From Mycobacterium malmoense (GTDB lineage Bacteria > Actinomycetota > Actinomycetes > Mycobacteriales > Mycobacteriaceae), in the NCBI RefSeq assembly GCF_019645855.1, contig NZ_CP080999.1:1426001-1490000 (forward strand): DNA of 64,000 nucleotides. Direction: 5' to 3'. The position numbers and the translations under genes were made by a program. Of this stretch, positions 34,369 through 42,834 are shown piece by piece. Below the pieces are notes generated by a model. The model was not told where the DNA came from. It made no database searches and saw nothing but the letters and a program-made list of their open reading frames with translations. Numbering within the stretch: position 1 is the stretch's first letter; every line of letters begins with the position of its first letter.

Positions 34369-34770
34369 CTAGCGAGCCGGGGTGCGCAGCAGCCCGAGCA
34401 CCGTGCGGCCCAGCACGATGGGGTCGAGGGGGTGCGGCACCGCGGCCTCGGCGCGCGACCAGTTGGCCAGCCACGCGTCGTCCCGCCGGCCGGTGAGCAC
34501 GACGATCGGCGGGCACGTCGCGAGTTCGTCCTTGAGCTGTTTGGCGATTCCCATGCCGCCGGTCGGGGCGGCTTCCCCGTCGAGGATGGCCAAGTCGATG
34601 CCGCCCTCGTCCATCGTGCGTATCACCATGGGGCCGGTCGCCACCTCGACGTAGCTCAACTCCGGCAGGTCCGGGTGCAGATGCTTTCCCAGTGCGCGCA
34701 TGACCTGTTCGCGGGTTTCGGCGTTGTCGCTGTAGACGAGGATCCGCAGGGGGCCGCTGGAGTCGGGCAC
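34369..34770 (-). CDS. Single-domain response-regulator receiver (Rv3143 type)
   Basis: With GTG 34770 the product is 133 residues, equal to M. tuberculosis Rv3143, and begins PDSSGPLRILVYSDNAETREQV. It is a CheY-like receiver with no output domain. The probable phospho-acceptor Asp is in LAILDGEA, with Thr/Lys switch positions in VVLTGRRDDAW. The usual N-terminal acidic pair is reduced to one Asp (VYSDN), so phosphorylation may be atypical. It precedes the nuo operon on the same strand; in M. tuberculosis it is also near nuoA. An alternative GTG at 34794 adds 8 residues. Confidence 0.82.
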   Translation of the reverse strand: MPDSSGPLRILVYSDNAETREQVMRALGKHLHPDLPELSYVEVATGPMVIRTMDEGGIDLAILDGEAAPTGGMGIAKQLKDELATCPPIVVLTGRRDDAWLANWSRAEAAVPHPLDPIVLGRTVLGLLRTPAR

Positions 34771-34799
34771 GGTCAGATGGTACTGGGGCCGCACCGGCT

Positions 34800-35348
34800 C
34801 TACCGGGGCGCCCGAGCAAAGACGGCTTCCGCGGCCGCCGTCACCGTCGCGCCCATCATGCCGAACTTGTTCCAGCCCAGGCCGAATTGGGATCGATCGA
34901 CCGTGGTTTCGCCGGAGATCTGGATCGCGCCGTCGCCGAGTGCGGCGACCGTAACGGGCAGAGGCAGCGGCGCGGTGATGCCCTTGATGGTGAAGTCGGC
35001 CCGAAGGTCGGCGGCGTTGCCTTTAGGCGGGCCCTTGGCCGGGTGGACTGCGGTGACGACGACGCTGATCTCTGCGAAGCGCTCGACGTCGAAGAAGTCG
35101 GCCGAGCGCAGGTGCTGATCGCGACGGCCGATGCCGGTGCTGATCGACGCGGCCCGGATGTCGAGGCGGCCGAAAACCGCGCCCTTGCCGGTCAGTTGCC
35201 CGTCGCCGCTGAACTCGGTGAAGCGGCCCTTGACGGTGAGCAGGCCCCACATGTTTTTGACCTTGAAGGTGATGGCCGAGCGATCCGGCACCAGGTTCCA
35301 TACGCCGGACATGTCGGGATCGATTAGCAGTGTTTCCAGGGTCGTCAT
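34800..35348 (-). CDS. YceI-like lipid-binding protein
   Basis: This 182-residue protein of the YceI family (lipocalin-like barrel that binds polyisoprenoids or similar lipids) opens with GVWNLVPDRSAITFKVKNMWGLLTVKGRF (about 15-43). Typical later strands include SADFFDVERFAEISVVVTAV and LRADFTIKGITAPLPLPV. It has no signal peptide, which is usual for mycobacterial members. The ATG at 35348 follows an AGGTAACC sequence. It lies between the Rv3143-like gene and an acyl-CoA operon on the same strand. The role is unknown. Confidence 0.85.
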   Translation of the reverse strand: MTTLETLLIDPDMSGVWNLVPDRSAITFKVKNMWGLLTVKGRFTEFSGDGQLTGKGAVFGRLDIRAASISTGIGRRDQHLRSADFFDVERFAEISVVVTAVHPAKGPPKGNAADLRADFTIKGITAPLPLPVTVAALGDGAIQISGETTVDRSQFGLGWNKFGMMGATVTAAAEAVFARAPR

Positions 35349-35424
35349 GGTTACCTCGTCCGTTTCGGTCGCCCTTAAAGCTAACCGATCGACGGCGCGA
35401 TGTCGGTGGGGAAGCGTCGCCGAG

Positions 35425-35763
35425 CTATTCGCTGTCGTATCCGGGGTGGGCAACCGCCAGGCGGTGTCGCACCAGCGTGCGCAGGCAGGCGATGACCTCG
35501 TCGGCGCGCCCGTCCATCTCGCCCGCCCGGATGGCGGCCGCGAGCCCGTCCTCGTCGGCGAAGCCCAATCCGGCCAGCGCCGCGCGGGACTCCGCCTCGC
35601 TTTCGTCGAGCAGTTCGCGCTCGACGATGCGCAACGCGTTGGCGGCCACCCTGGCATGGAAGTTGACCTGTCCGCTGGTCGCCTCCCGGACATCGGTTTC
35701 CAGGAACTCGGCCACCGCGGCCACGAGTTCGGCGGCGAGCGGGCGACCGTAGGCGCCGATCAC
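35425..35763 (-). CDS. DUF6285-like protein
   Basis: This 112-residue protein starts VIGAYGRPLAAELVAAVAEFL, with FHARVAANALRIVERELL in the middle and ends AHPGYDSE. It resembles the small DUF6285 family, which is often encoded next to phosphotransferase-like and acyl-CoA dehydrogenase genes in actinobacteria. GTG 35763 overlaps the stop of the phosphotransferase gene (GTGA), so it is translationally coupled to it. No biochemical function is known. Confidence 0.75.
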   Translation of the reverse strand: MIGAYGRPLAAELVAAVAEFLETDVREATSGQVNFHARVAANALRIVERELLDESEAESRAALAGLGFADEDGLAAAIRAGEMDGRADEVIACLRTLVRHRLAVAHPGYDSE

Positions 35764-36746
35764 GGGCGTACCTCCTCCAGCAGGTTGAGCAGGTCCCACT
35801 CGGTCTCGCAGACCCGGCGGCCGATCGTCGCCAACTCCACCGAGCGGAATTGACCGCTCAAATGCCGCTCCGCCTGGTGGCGGCAGATGACGCCCCAACG
35901 CAGCGTGGCCAGCACCAGCCACCAGTGAAACGCCGCTCGGTCGACGGTAGTCGCGCTGGCCTGTTCGTAGGCCCGCACGAAGCTCTCAACGCTGCCGAGT
36001 CCCCCGGCTCCCAGGCTGGCCGGGGCGCCGAACCGCCAGGCCCGGATGCAGAACCAGGCCAGGTCTTCGCATGGCTCGCCGACGTGCACCAGCTCCCAGT
36101 CGAGGACGGCGGCCAGGTCGGACCTGTCGACGATCAGGTTTCCCATCCGGTAATCCCCGTGCACCAGAACCGTGGGCGACGGCTGGGACTTTCCAGGCCG
36201 GTGGGCGGCGAGCCAGCGAAACGCCCATTCGAAGGTGGCGGTGGTGTCGCCCATGGCGTCGAGCCGCTCGCGCCACTGCGCGAGTTGGTCCTCGCGGGCC
36301 AGGCCGAGATCGCGGGTGTCGGCCCGGTGGATGGCGGCCAGCGCCCGCGCGCATTGCCGCAGCAACCTCGTGCGGCCCGCGTGCCCGTCGGCGTCGTCGA
36401 GCCGACGCTGGATGCGCCGGGCGATCGTCTCGCCTTTGATCTCATCGCAGATCAGGAGCGGGTTACCCAGTGCCGCAACGGAATCCGACGCGACCAGGAT
36501 GTGGGGGACAGGTGCACCGGCCGCCGCGGCCGCGGCCTGCGCGCGAGCCTCGAGCTCCATGCCGGCGTGCACGTCGTCGGGTGGCCCGGTGCGCACGATC
36601 AGCTTGCGGCGTTGCCCGCCCGTGACGGCATCGAACGCCCACGTGGTGCGGCTGGCGCCACCGGTCAGCGCGCGCAGGTTCTCGACCGTGACGCCGGCGC
36701 CCAGCACCGTGGCCAGTTTGGCGGCCAGTTCCCCGGTCGGCGTCAC
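35760..36746 (-). CDS. Phosphotransferase-family (APH/ACAD10-11-like) protein
   Basis: This 328-residue APH-fold kinase-like protein has catalytic loop VLVHGDYRMGNLIVD and metal-binding VLDWELVHVGEPCEDLAWF (about 192-233). Such proteins lie beside acyl-CoA dehydrogenases in bacteria and are fused to them in eukaryotic ACAD10/ACAD11, where they phosphorylate 4-hydroxyacyl-CoA substrates. The neighbouring acyl-CoA dehydrogenase makes this role plausible here, rather than antibiotic modification. GTG 36746 overlaps the dehydrogenase stop. Confidence 0.82.
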   Translation of the reverse strand: MTPTGELAAKLATVLGAGVTVENLRALTGGASRTTWAFDAVTGGQRRKLIVRTGPPDDVHAGMELEARAQAAAAAAGAPVPHILVASDSVAALGNPLLICDEIKGETIARRIQRRLDDADGHAGRTRLLRQCARALAAIHRADTRDLGLAREDQLAQWRERLDAMGDTTATFEWAFRWLAAHRPGKSQPSPTVLVHGDYRMGNLIVDRSDLAAVLDWELVHVGEPCEDLAWFCIRAWRFGAPASLGAGGLGSVESFVRAYEQASATTVDRAAFHWWLVLATLRWGVICRHQAERHLSGQFRSVELATIGRRVCETEWDLLNLLEEVRP

Positions 36747-37978
36747 GTGCCGAACCTGAACAGCCGCTGCGCCACTCGGCGAATCTGGATCTCCTCGGCG
36801 CCCTCGGTGATCCGGTAGCGGCGGTGGTGGCGGTAGATGTGCTCGAACGGCTCGTGCCGGCTGTAGCCGAGGCCTCCGAAGACCTGCATGGCGCGGTCGG
36901 CGGCGTCGCAGACCAGTCGGTTGGCGCGGTAATTGGCCATCGACACCTTGTCGGAGACCTCCATGTGGTGGTCACGGTCCAAATGCCAGGCCGCGTACCG
37001 CACCAGCAGCCGCACCATCTGGGCTTCGGTCTGCAGCTCCGCCAGCGGCCACTGCACGGCCTGGTTGACCGACAGCGGCTTGCCGAACACCGTCCGCTCG
37101 CCGGCGTATTCGGCGGCCCGGTCGATGCAGTATTGCGCCGCGCCCAGGCTGCTGGCCGCTTGTCGGATCCTGTTCTCGTGCAGGAAGGTCTGCGCGACCT
37201 CCAGGCCGCGGTCCACCTCGCCGAGCACCGTGTCGGCGGGCACCCGCACGTCGGCCAGCTCGACTTCGCCATGGTCGGAGGGCATGTTGAACGTCCACCA
37301 GTAGTAGGGGACGGTGAATCCGGGCGCATCGGTCGGGACCAGGAAGGCGGTGATGCCCCGGGCCGCCCCCGGCTCACCGGAGGTGCGGGCGAAGATCAGG
37401 TCGTGGGTCGCGCGGTGCACCCCGGTGTTGAACCGCTTGGCGCCGTTGATCACCCAGCCGCCACCGTCGGGTTCGGCGCGCGTTTCCAGCCAGGTCGCAT
37501 CGGATCCGTGCCGCGGCTCGGTGAGGCCGAACGCCATGGAACGCTCCCCGGTGATCAGCGCCTCCGACCAGACGCGGCGCTGCTCGTCGGTGCCGAAGCG
37601 TTCCATCATGATCACCTGCGGAAAATTACCGACGATCGACGACTCGTTCTGCAGGTCGTTGTGCAGCCCAAGGCCCTTGTGCGCCAGGTGCTCCCGGATC
37701 ACGGCCATGTCGAGGTTGGTGCCGTCGCGGCCGCCCAGCGACGCCGGTAGGCCGTAGCGCAGCCAGCCCGCCCTGTCGGCCCGCCTGCGCATCTCGGCGA
37801 GCAGGTCCTCCCACTCGCGTGACGGGATGCCGCCATTGTCCCAATCGGTGCGGGCGTGCTCTCGACGATGGTCGAAATACTGGATGTGTTGGCGTTCCAG
37901 CGGATTGATTTCGGCCTCGATGAACGCGTCCATCTCGACGAGTAGACCCGGAAGATGTTCTGGCAGAGTGAAATCCAC
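36743..37978 (-). CDS. Acyl-CoA dehydrogenase
   Basis: This 411-residue FAD-dependent acyl-CoA dehydrogenase has FAD/substrate motif MAFGLTEPRHGSDATWLETRA (about 148-168), WVINGAKRFNTGV, and C-terminal VFGGLGYSRHEPFEHIYRHHRRYRITEGAEEIQIRR (about 366-401) with the ITEG tetrad of the family. An extended N-terminal segment with paired Arg/His (RREHARTDW) recalls the ACAD10/11-like branch. It is followed by a coupled phosphotransferase-like gene, which supports a role in hydroxylated or branched acyl-CoA breakdown. It is encoded 21 nt after the lyase gene. Confidence 0.9.
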   Translation of the reverse strand: MDFTLPEHLPGLLVEMDAFIEAEINPLERQHIQYFDHRREHARTDWDNGGIPSREWEDLLAEMRRRADRAGWLRYGLPASLGGRDGTNLDMAVIREHLAHKGLGLHNDLQNESSIVGNFPQVIMMERFGTDEQRRVWSEALITGERSMAFGLTEPRHGSDATWLETRAEPDGGGWVINGAKRFNTGVHRATHDLIFARTSGEPGAARGITAFLVPTDAPGFTVPYYWWTFNMPSDHGEVELADVRVPADTVLGEVDRGLEVAQTFLHENRIRQAASSLGAAQYCIDRAAEYAGERTVFGKPLSVNQAVQWPLAELQTEAQMVRLLVRYAAWHLDRDHHMEVSDKVSMANYRANRLVCDAADRAMQVFGGLGYSRHEPFEHIYRHHRRYRITEGAEEIQIRRVAQRLFRFGT

Positions 37979-37999
37979 GTCGATCTCCTTGAGCGGGGG

Positions 38000-38896
38000 T
38001 CACGCCCTGATTCGATCGCCGGCGCGCAGCAGGGCGCTCGGCAGATCATGGCCGACGACCGATTTGGCGACTTCCGCGGCGGCGATGGCGGCCCGCAGGT
38101 CGACGTCGACGTGGATACCGCTGTCCCGCAACAGGTACACCAGGTCTTCGGTGGCGATGTTGCCGGTGGCCCCCGGCGCGAACGGGCAGCCGCCCAGGCC
38201 GCCGACCGAGGCGTCCAACCGGCTGACCCCGGAGCCGACCGCCGCGTAGGCGCTGGCCAGTCCGGTGCCGCGGGTGTTGTGGAAATGCCCGCCCAGCGGC
38301 AGGTCGCCGATCACCGGCCGCAGCTGTGCGATCAGCGAACTCACCCGTCCCGGGGTGGTGGTACCGATGGTGTCGGCGACGCAGAACCGGTCGACGCCGC
38401 GGTCGCGGGCGGCCGCGGCGATGTCGAGCACCCGCCGGGGCGGGGTGGGGCCCTCGAACGGGCAATCCCACGCGGTGGCGACGATGACCTCGACGGTGAC
38501 GCCGCCGTCGTGCGCGATGGCGACGATCTGGTCGATCTGGTCGGTGGCCTCGGCGCTGGTCCGCCCGACGTTGGCCTCACTGAACGCGTCGCTGGCCGCC
38601 ACCACGTACTCGATCGACCGCAGACCCGCGGCGACGGCCCGCCTGGCGCCGTTGGGGCTGGCCACCAGGGCGGAGAACTCGATGTCCGGGTAGTCGTGCA
38701 GCCGCGCGGCGAGTTCGGCGGCGTCGGCCATCGACGGCACCTTCGACGGGGACACGAAGGCGGTGGCCTCCACCTCACGCACCCCGGTGGCGGCGACCGC
38801 CGCCAGCAGTTCCAGCTTGGCGGCCAACGGGATTGGCTTCTCGATCTGCAGGCCGTCGCGCAGCGACACCTCGCGGATGTCCACGTGCCGGGTCAT
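38000..38896 (-). CDS. HMG-CoA lyase-like aldolase
   Basis: This 298-residue TIM-barrel lyase of the HMGL family has SLRDGLQ near the N-terminus (catalytic Arg-Asp), GHFHNTRGTGLASAYAAVGSG (metal-binding His-x-His-Asn) and the signature GGLGGCPFAPGATGNIATED with the catalytic loop Cys. Family members cleave 3-hydroxy-3-methylglutaryl-CoA or related 3-hydroxyacyl-CoAs (for example citramalyl-CoA). Its start overlaps the CoA-transferase stop (ATGA), so activation and cleavage enzymes are co-translated. Confidence 0.88.
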   Translation of the reverse strand: MTRHVDIREVSLRDGLQIEKPIPLAAKLELLAAVAATGVREVEATAFVSPSKVPSMADAAELAARLHDYPDIEFSALVASPNGARRAVAAGLRSIEYVVAASDAFSEANVGRTSAEATDQIDQIVAIAHDGGVTVEVIVATAWDCPFEGPTPPRRVLDIAAAARDRGVDRFCVADTIGTTTPGRVSSLIAQLRPVIGDLPLGGHFHNTRGTGLASAYAAVGSGVSRLDASVGGLGGCPFAPGATGNIATEDLVYLLRDSGIHVDVDLRAAIAAAEVAKSVVGHDLPSALLRAGDRIRA

Positions 38897-40119
38897 AGCA
38901 CCCCCTCGCCGCGCAACTCACGGAGCTGCTCGGCGGTCTTGCCCAGCAACCCGAGGTAGACCTCGTCGTTGTGCTGTCCCGGGCGCGCGGGGCCGGCGTT
39001 GCGGACGCGGCCCGGGGATTCGGAGAGTACCGGCACGATGCCCGGCCCCAAGACGTTGCGCCCGAGGCGTTCATCGAAGTGCTCGACCAGCATGCCGCGG
39101 GCCCGCAGCTGGGGGTCGTCGACCACCTCCGCGACGGTGTTGATCGGCCCCGCGATAACGCCCGCGCCACTGAGGGTTTCGATGATGTCGCCGGGGTGCC
39201 GCTGCGCGGCCCACGCGCCGATGATCGCGTCGAGCTCGTCCTGGTTGCGGCCGCGGGCGCCGTGCGTGGCGAACCGGTCGTCGGTGGCCAGCTCCGGACG
39301 CCCCATGGCCTTGCACAGCCGGGCGAACACGGTGTCCTGGTTGGCGGCGATCACCACCCAGGAGCCGTCCGCGCCGCGGTAGATGTTGGACGGCGCGATG
39401 CCCTCCAGCCGGGTACCCGACGGTCCGCGCACCACCCCGCCGACGTCGTAGTCGGGAATCGTGGATTCCTGTACGGCCAAACAGGATTCGGTCAGCGCGA
39501 CGTCGACCACCTGGCCGCGGCCGGTGAGGCTCCGGCGGTACAGCGCGGCCAGCGCGCCCTGGGCGCCGAACATGCCGGCCAGGCTGTCGCCGAGCGAGAG
39601 CGCCAGCCGGGGCGGCGGCCCGCCCGGGAAGCCGTTGAGGTGCCGCAGCCCGCTGGCCGCCTCGGCCACCGAGGCGTAGCCGGCCTTGTGCGCGTCGGGT
39701 CCGGTCTGCCCATAGCCGGAGACCCGGACCAGGATGATGCCCGGGTTGCGCGCGCTGAGCACGTCGTAGCCCAGGTTCCATTTCTCCAGGGTGCCCGGGC
39801 GGAAGTTTTCCACCACGATGTCGGACTTCTCGACGAGTTCACAGAACAGCTCCCGGCCGCGTGGCTTCCGCAGGTCGAGCGTGACGGCCCTCTTGTTGCG
39901 CGCGTGGACGGTCCAGAAGACGTGGTGGCCGTCGAGTTCGGCCTGGCCCCACGTTCGCAACGGATCCGGGGCGCCGGGGGGTTCCACCTTGATGACGTCG
40001 GCGCCCAGGTCGCCGAGCAGCCGTCCGGCGAACGGCCCGGCGATCAGGGTGCCGAGCTCGAGTACCCGGATGCCGTCCAGGGGGCCGCTATTGTCCCCGA
40101 GCTCGATAACGGATTCCAT
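38893..40119 (-). CDS. CaiB/BaiF-type (family III) CoA-transferase
   Basis: This 408-residue family III CoA-transferase has N-terminal GIRVLELGTLIAGPFAGRLLGDLGADVIKVEPP (about 16-48), KRAVTLDLRKPRGRELF, and the region containing the catalytic Asp, RLALSLGDSLAGMFGAQGALAAL. It moves CoA between carboxylic acids. ATG 40119 is preceded by AGGAG at 7 nt. An in-frame upstream ATG lacks this signal. It is the first gene of the operon with lyase, dehydrogenase, phosphotransferase and DUF6285 genes. Confidence 0.9.
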   Translation of the reverse strand: MESVIELGDNSGPLDGIRVLELGTLIAGPFAGRLLGDLGADVIKVEPPGAPDPLRTWGQAELDGHHVFWTVHARNKRAVTLDLRKPRGRELFCELVEKSDIVVENFRPGTLEKWNLGYDVLSARNPGIILVRVSGYGQTGPDAHKAGYASVAEAASGLRHLNGFPGGPPPRLALSLGDSLAGMFGAQGALAALYRRSLTGRGQVVDVALTESCLAVQESTIPDYDVGGVVRGPSGTRLEGIAPSNIYRGADGSWVVIAANQDTVFARLCKAMGRPELATDDRFATHGARGRNQDELDAIIGAWAAQRHPGDIIETLSGAGVIAGPINTVAEVVDDPQLRARGMLVEHFDERLGRNVLGPGIVPVLSESPGRVRNAGPARPGQHNDEVYLGLLGKTAEQLRELRGEGVL

Positions 40120-40387
40120 GGACGACTCCTGGGCTGCGCCGTAGAAAGCTGAAAGTGACACTACTTTGTGCCGCACCCGAGCCGCGAGACGCGGTCACAT
40201 CCGCCACAGGCGTCTCTCCGCGGAAGGGGACACCCGATGTGCCCGCCTCCGCGCGACAATCACCTGTGCGGGTCGTCGCCCAGCGAAATTGTCGCTCGGA
40301 GCCGGGCACACCGTCGATCGGTTCTGCGCTGAGGCTGGTGTGGCCGATGCGACCTGACGCGGTCACAAGGCGACCGCCAGCGCCCCC

Positions 40388-41359
40388 TCAATCGCGGACA
40401 CGCAGCACGACTTTTCCCTTGGCGGTGCGATTCTCCAGGGACGCGACCGCCGCGGCGGCCTCGTCCAGCGGATAGACCACCGGCTCCGGGGGAGGCAGCC
40501 GGCCCGAGCTGAGCAGGCGCTCCACCGCGGCCCACTGCTCGGCCAGCGCGCCCGGATGTGTCCCGGCCCAGGCACCCCAGCCGACACCGACAACATCGAT
40601 GTTGTTGAGCAGCAGCCTGTTTACCTTCACGGTGGGAATCTCACCGCCGGTGAAGCCGACCACCAGCAGCCGCCCGCCCGGCGCAAGCGAGCGCAGCGAA
40701 TCGGTGAACCGGTCGCCGCCCACCGGGTCGACGACGATGTCCACGCCGCGGCCGTCGGTCAACTCCTTGACCGCGTCTTTGAAGCCCTCGGTCAGCACCA
40801 CATCGGTCGCGCCCGCCGCGGTGGCGATGTGGCCCTTCTCGTCGGTGCTGACCACCGCGATGGTGCGCGACGCCCCGAGCACCGGCGCCAGCCGCAGCGC
40901 CGACGTCCCGATCCCGCCGGCCGCGCCGTGCACCAGCACCGTCTCGCCCTGCTGCAGGCGGCCGCGCACCGTCAGCGCGAAGTACACGGTCAGGTCGTTG
41001 AACAGCAGGCCGGCGCCCGCCTCGAAGCTCACGTTGTCCGGCAGCTTGAACACCCGGTCGGGGGAGAGCACCGCGACCTCGGCCATGCCGCCGGTGAGCA
41101 TGGTCAGCCCGACGACCCTGTCGCCGGAACGCACGGGGGAGCCGTCCGGCGCCGATCGAACCACCCCGGCGACCTCGGCTCCGAGGACGAACGGGGGATC
41201 CGGCCGGTACTGGTAGAGGCCGCGGGTCAGTAGGGCGTCGGGGAATGCCGCGCCGGCGGCGTGCACCTCGACCACCACGCCGTCGCCGGTGGGTTCGTCG
41301 ACGTCGGCCACCTCGATCCCGTCGGGCCCATCGAGCCGAGTCACCCGTATCGCGCGCAT
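40388..41359 (-). CDS. fadB4: NADPH:quinone oxidoreductase-like MDR protein FadB4
   Basis: At 323 residues it equals M. tuberculosis FadB4 (Rv3141). It is a zinc-free medium-chain dehydrogenase/reductase: GroES-like N-terminus, then the Rossmann motif LVHGAAGGIGTSALRLAPVLGA (about 142-163) and YPLDEAAAAVASLENRTAKGKVVL at the end. The name FadB4 is historical; the sequence fits an NADPH-dependent quinone or enone reductase. It is separated by 268 bp without a recognised gene from the CoA-transferase operon start. Confidence 0.9.
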   Translation of the reverse strand: MRAIRVTRLDGPDGIEVADVDEPTGDGVVVEVHAAGAAFPDALLTRGLYQYRPDPPFVLGAEVAGVVRSAPDGSPVRSGDRVVGLTMLTGGMAEVAVLSPDRVFKLPDNVSFEAGAGLLFNDLTVYFALTVRGRLQQGETVLVHGAAGGIGTSALRLAPVLGASRTIAVVSTDEKGHIATAAGATDVVLTEGFKDAVKELTDGRGVDIVVDPVGGDRFTDSLRSLAPGGRLLVVGFTGGEIPTVKVNRLLLNNIDVVGVGWGAWAGTHPGALAEQWAAVERLLSSGRLPPPEPVVYPLDEAAAAVASLENRTAKGKVVLRVRD

Positions 41360-41381
41360 GGTCGAATAGCCTACTGCCAGC

Positions 41382-42246
41382 TCAGAATCCGCCGGCGACC
41401 CGCACCACCGCCCGCCCGCGGTGCGCCCCGGCGCGCACCCGATCGAGCACGCCGACGACGTCCTTGACGTCGACCTCGCTGGTGAGCGAGTCGAGGTGAC
41501 GCGGCCGCAACGAATAGCCCAGCAGCGCCCACAGGTTGCGGCGTGGGCCGATCGGCAGTTGCACCGAGTCCATCCCCAGCAGTGCGACGCCGCGCAGGAT
41601 GAACGGCATCACCGTGGTGTGCAGCGCCGCACCGCCGCCGCCCATCGCGCCGTGGCCAGCGGCCGCGGTTTGGCGTCGGGATCGGCGGGCAGCCGGCCGA
41701 TAACCTCCCCGGCGCCAAGCCCTTTCAGCAGTTCGGCCGCCGTTTCCTTGCCGGTCGAGGCCACCACCCGATAGCCGGCGGCCGCCAGCAGGTCGACGCT
41801 GACGGAGCCGACACCGCCGGAGGCGCCGGTGACGACGACCGACCCGGCGCCGGGCTCGACACCCCAGTCGATCAGCGCCCGCACGCTCATCGCGGCGGTG
41901 AAGCCGGCGGTCCCGATCGCAGCGCCCTCGCGCGGGCTCAGCGCGCCGAGCGGCACCACCTGGTGCCGATCTGGTACCCGTGCGCCAGCACCGTGTCGCC
42001 GACGGCGAAGTCGGGGGATTGCGACTCGACCACCTCGCCGGTCAGGTCGATGCCCGGCACGACCGGGTAGTGGCGCACCACGCCGCCACCGGGTGTCAAT
42101 GCCAGCGCGTCCTTGAAGTTGACGCTCGAATACAGCACCCGGATCGTCACGTCGCCGGGCGGCAGGTCGGACGGGCTGAGAGTCTCGACCGACGCGGTGA
42201 CCCGGTCACCGTCTTGGCGCGCGACAAGCGCTCGAAACGTGTCCAT
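41382..42246 (-). pseudogene. Acryloyl-CoA reductase (AcuI/YhdH-type) pseudogene
   Basis: Pieces of one MDR enzyme lie in three frames in order. The N-terminal part (LYSSVNFKDALALTPGGGVVRHYPVVPGIDLTGEV) goes out of frame after HGYQIGT. The Rossmann part (VVTGASGGVGSVSVDLLAAAGYRVVASTGK) resumes at VVPLGALSPREGAAIGTAGF, and the C-terminal part resumes at LHTTVMPFILRGVALLGMDSV. At each junction conserved residues are missing (about a dozen before VVPLG and some thirty before TTVMPF), so two internal deletions with frame loss inactivated the gene. Family members reduce acryloyl-CoA with NADPH. Confidence 0.82.
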
Positions 42247-42294
42247 GACACGACGCTAGCCTTGGTCGATGCAGAGCCTTCCGCTTGGTCGCTG

Positions 42295-42834
42295 ATGCCA
42301 GCGCACGTCCGCCGCGCCAGCGCCGCCGATGCCGCAGCGTGCGTCGACGTCTACCGCCCGTACGTGCTGGACACCGCGGTTACGTTCGAGACGGATGTCC
42401 CGACGGCCGAGGAGATGGCGGGGCGTATCGAGGGCGCCCTCGCGACGCACGAATGGCTGGTGCTCGAATTCGACGGCGACATCGGTGGTTACGCCTATGC
42501 CCACCAATTCAATCCGCGTGCGGCGTACCAATGGTCGGTGGAGACGAGCGTCTACGTCGCCCGCGACCACCAGCGCCACGGCGGTGGCCGGATGCTCTAT
42601 GCCGAATTGTTGCAAAGGCTGACCCAACGCGGCTTCCGGCGAGCATTCGCCGGTATCGCCCAACCCAATGACGCCAGCAACGCGCTGCACCGGGCGTTCG
42701 GCTTCCGCCCGGTGGGCCGCTACCGGCGCGTCGGCTGGAAACACGGGGCGTGGCACGACGTCGAGTGGTGGCAGCTCGACCTTGTCGGGCCCGACGACGA
42801 AGACCCGCCGCTACTTGAGTTCGGCCGACGATAG
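42295..42834 (+). CDS. GNAT N-acetyltransferase, phosphinothricin-acetyltransferase-like
   Basis: This 179-residue GNAT protein opens VRRASAADAAACVDVYRPYVLDTAVTFE, which matches the PAT/YncA branch. The acetyl-CoA loop is VARDHQRHGGGRMLYAELL (about 94-112), and GIAQPNDASNALHRAFGFRPVGRYRRVGWKHGAWHDVEWWQL is the conserved C-terminal half. Such enzymes acetylate the amino group of small molecules. It starts 48 nt after the divergent acuI remnant and overlaps the 3' end of fadE23 by 24 nt. Confidence 0.88.
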   Translation: MPAHVRRASAADAAACVDVYRPYVLDTAVTFETDVPTAEEMAGRIEGALATHEWLVLEFDGDIGGYAYAHQFNPRAAYQWSVETSVYVARDHQRHGGGRMLYAELLQRLTQRGFRRAFAGIAQPNDASNALHRAFGFRPVGRYRRVGWKHGAWHDVEWWQLDLVGPDDEDPPLLEFGRR

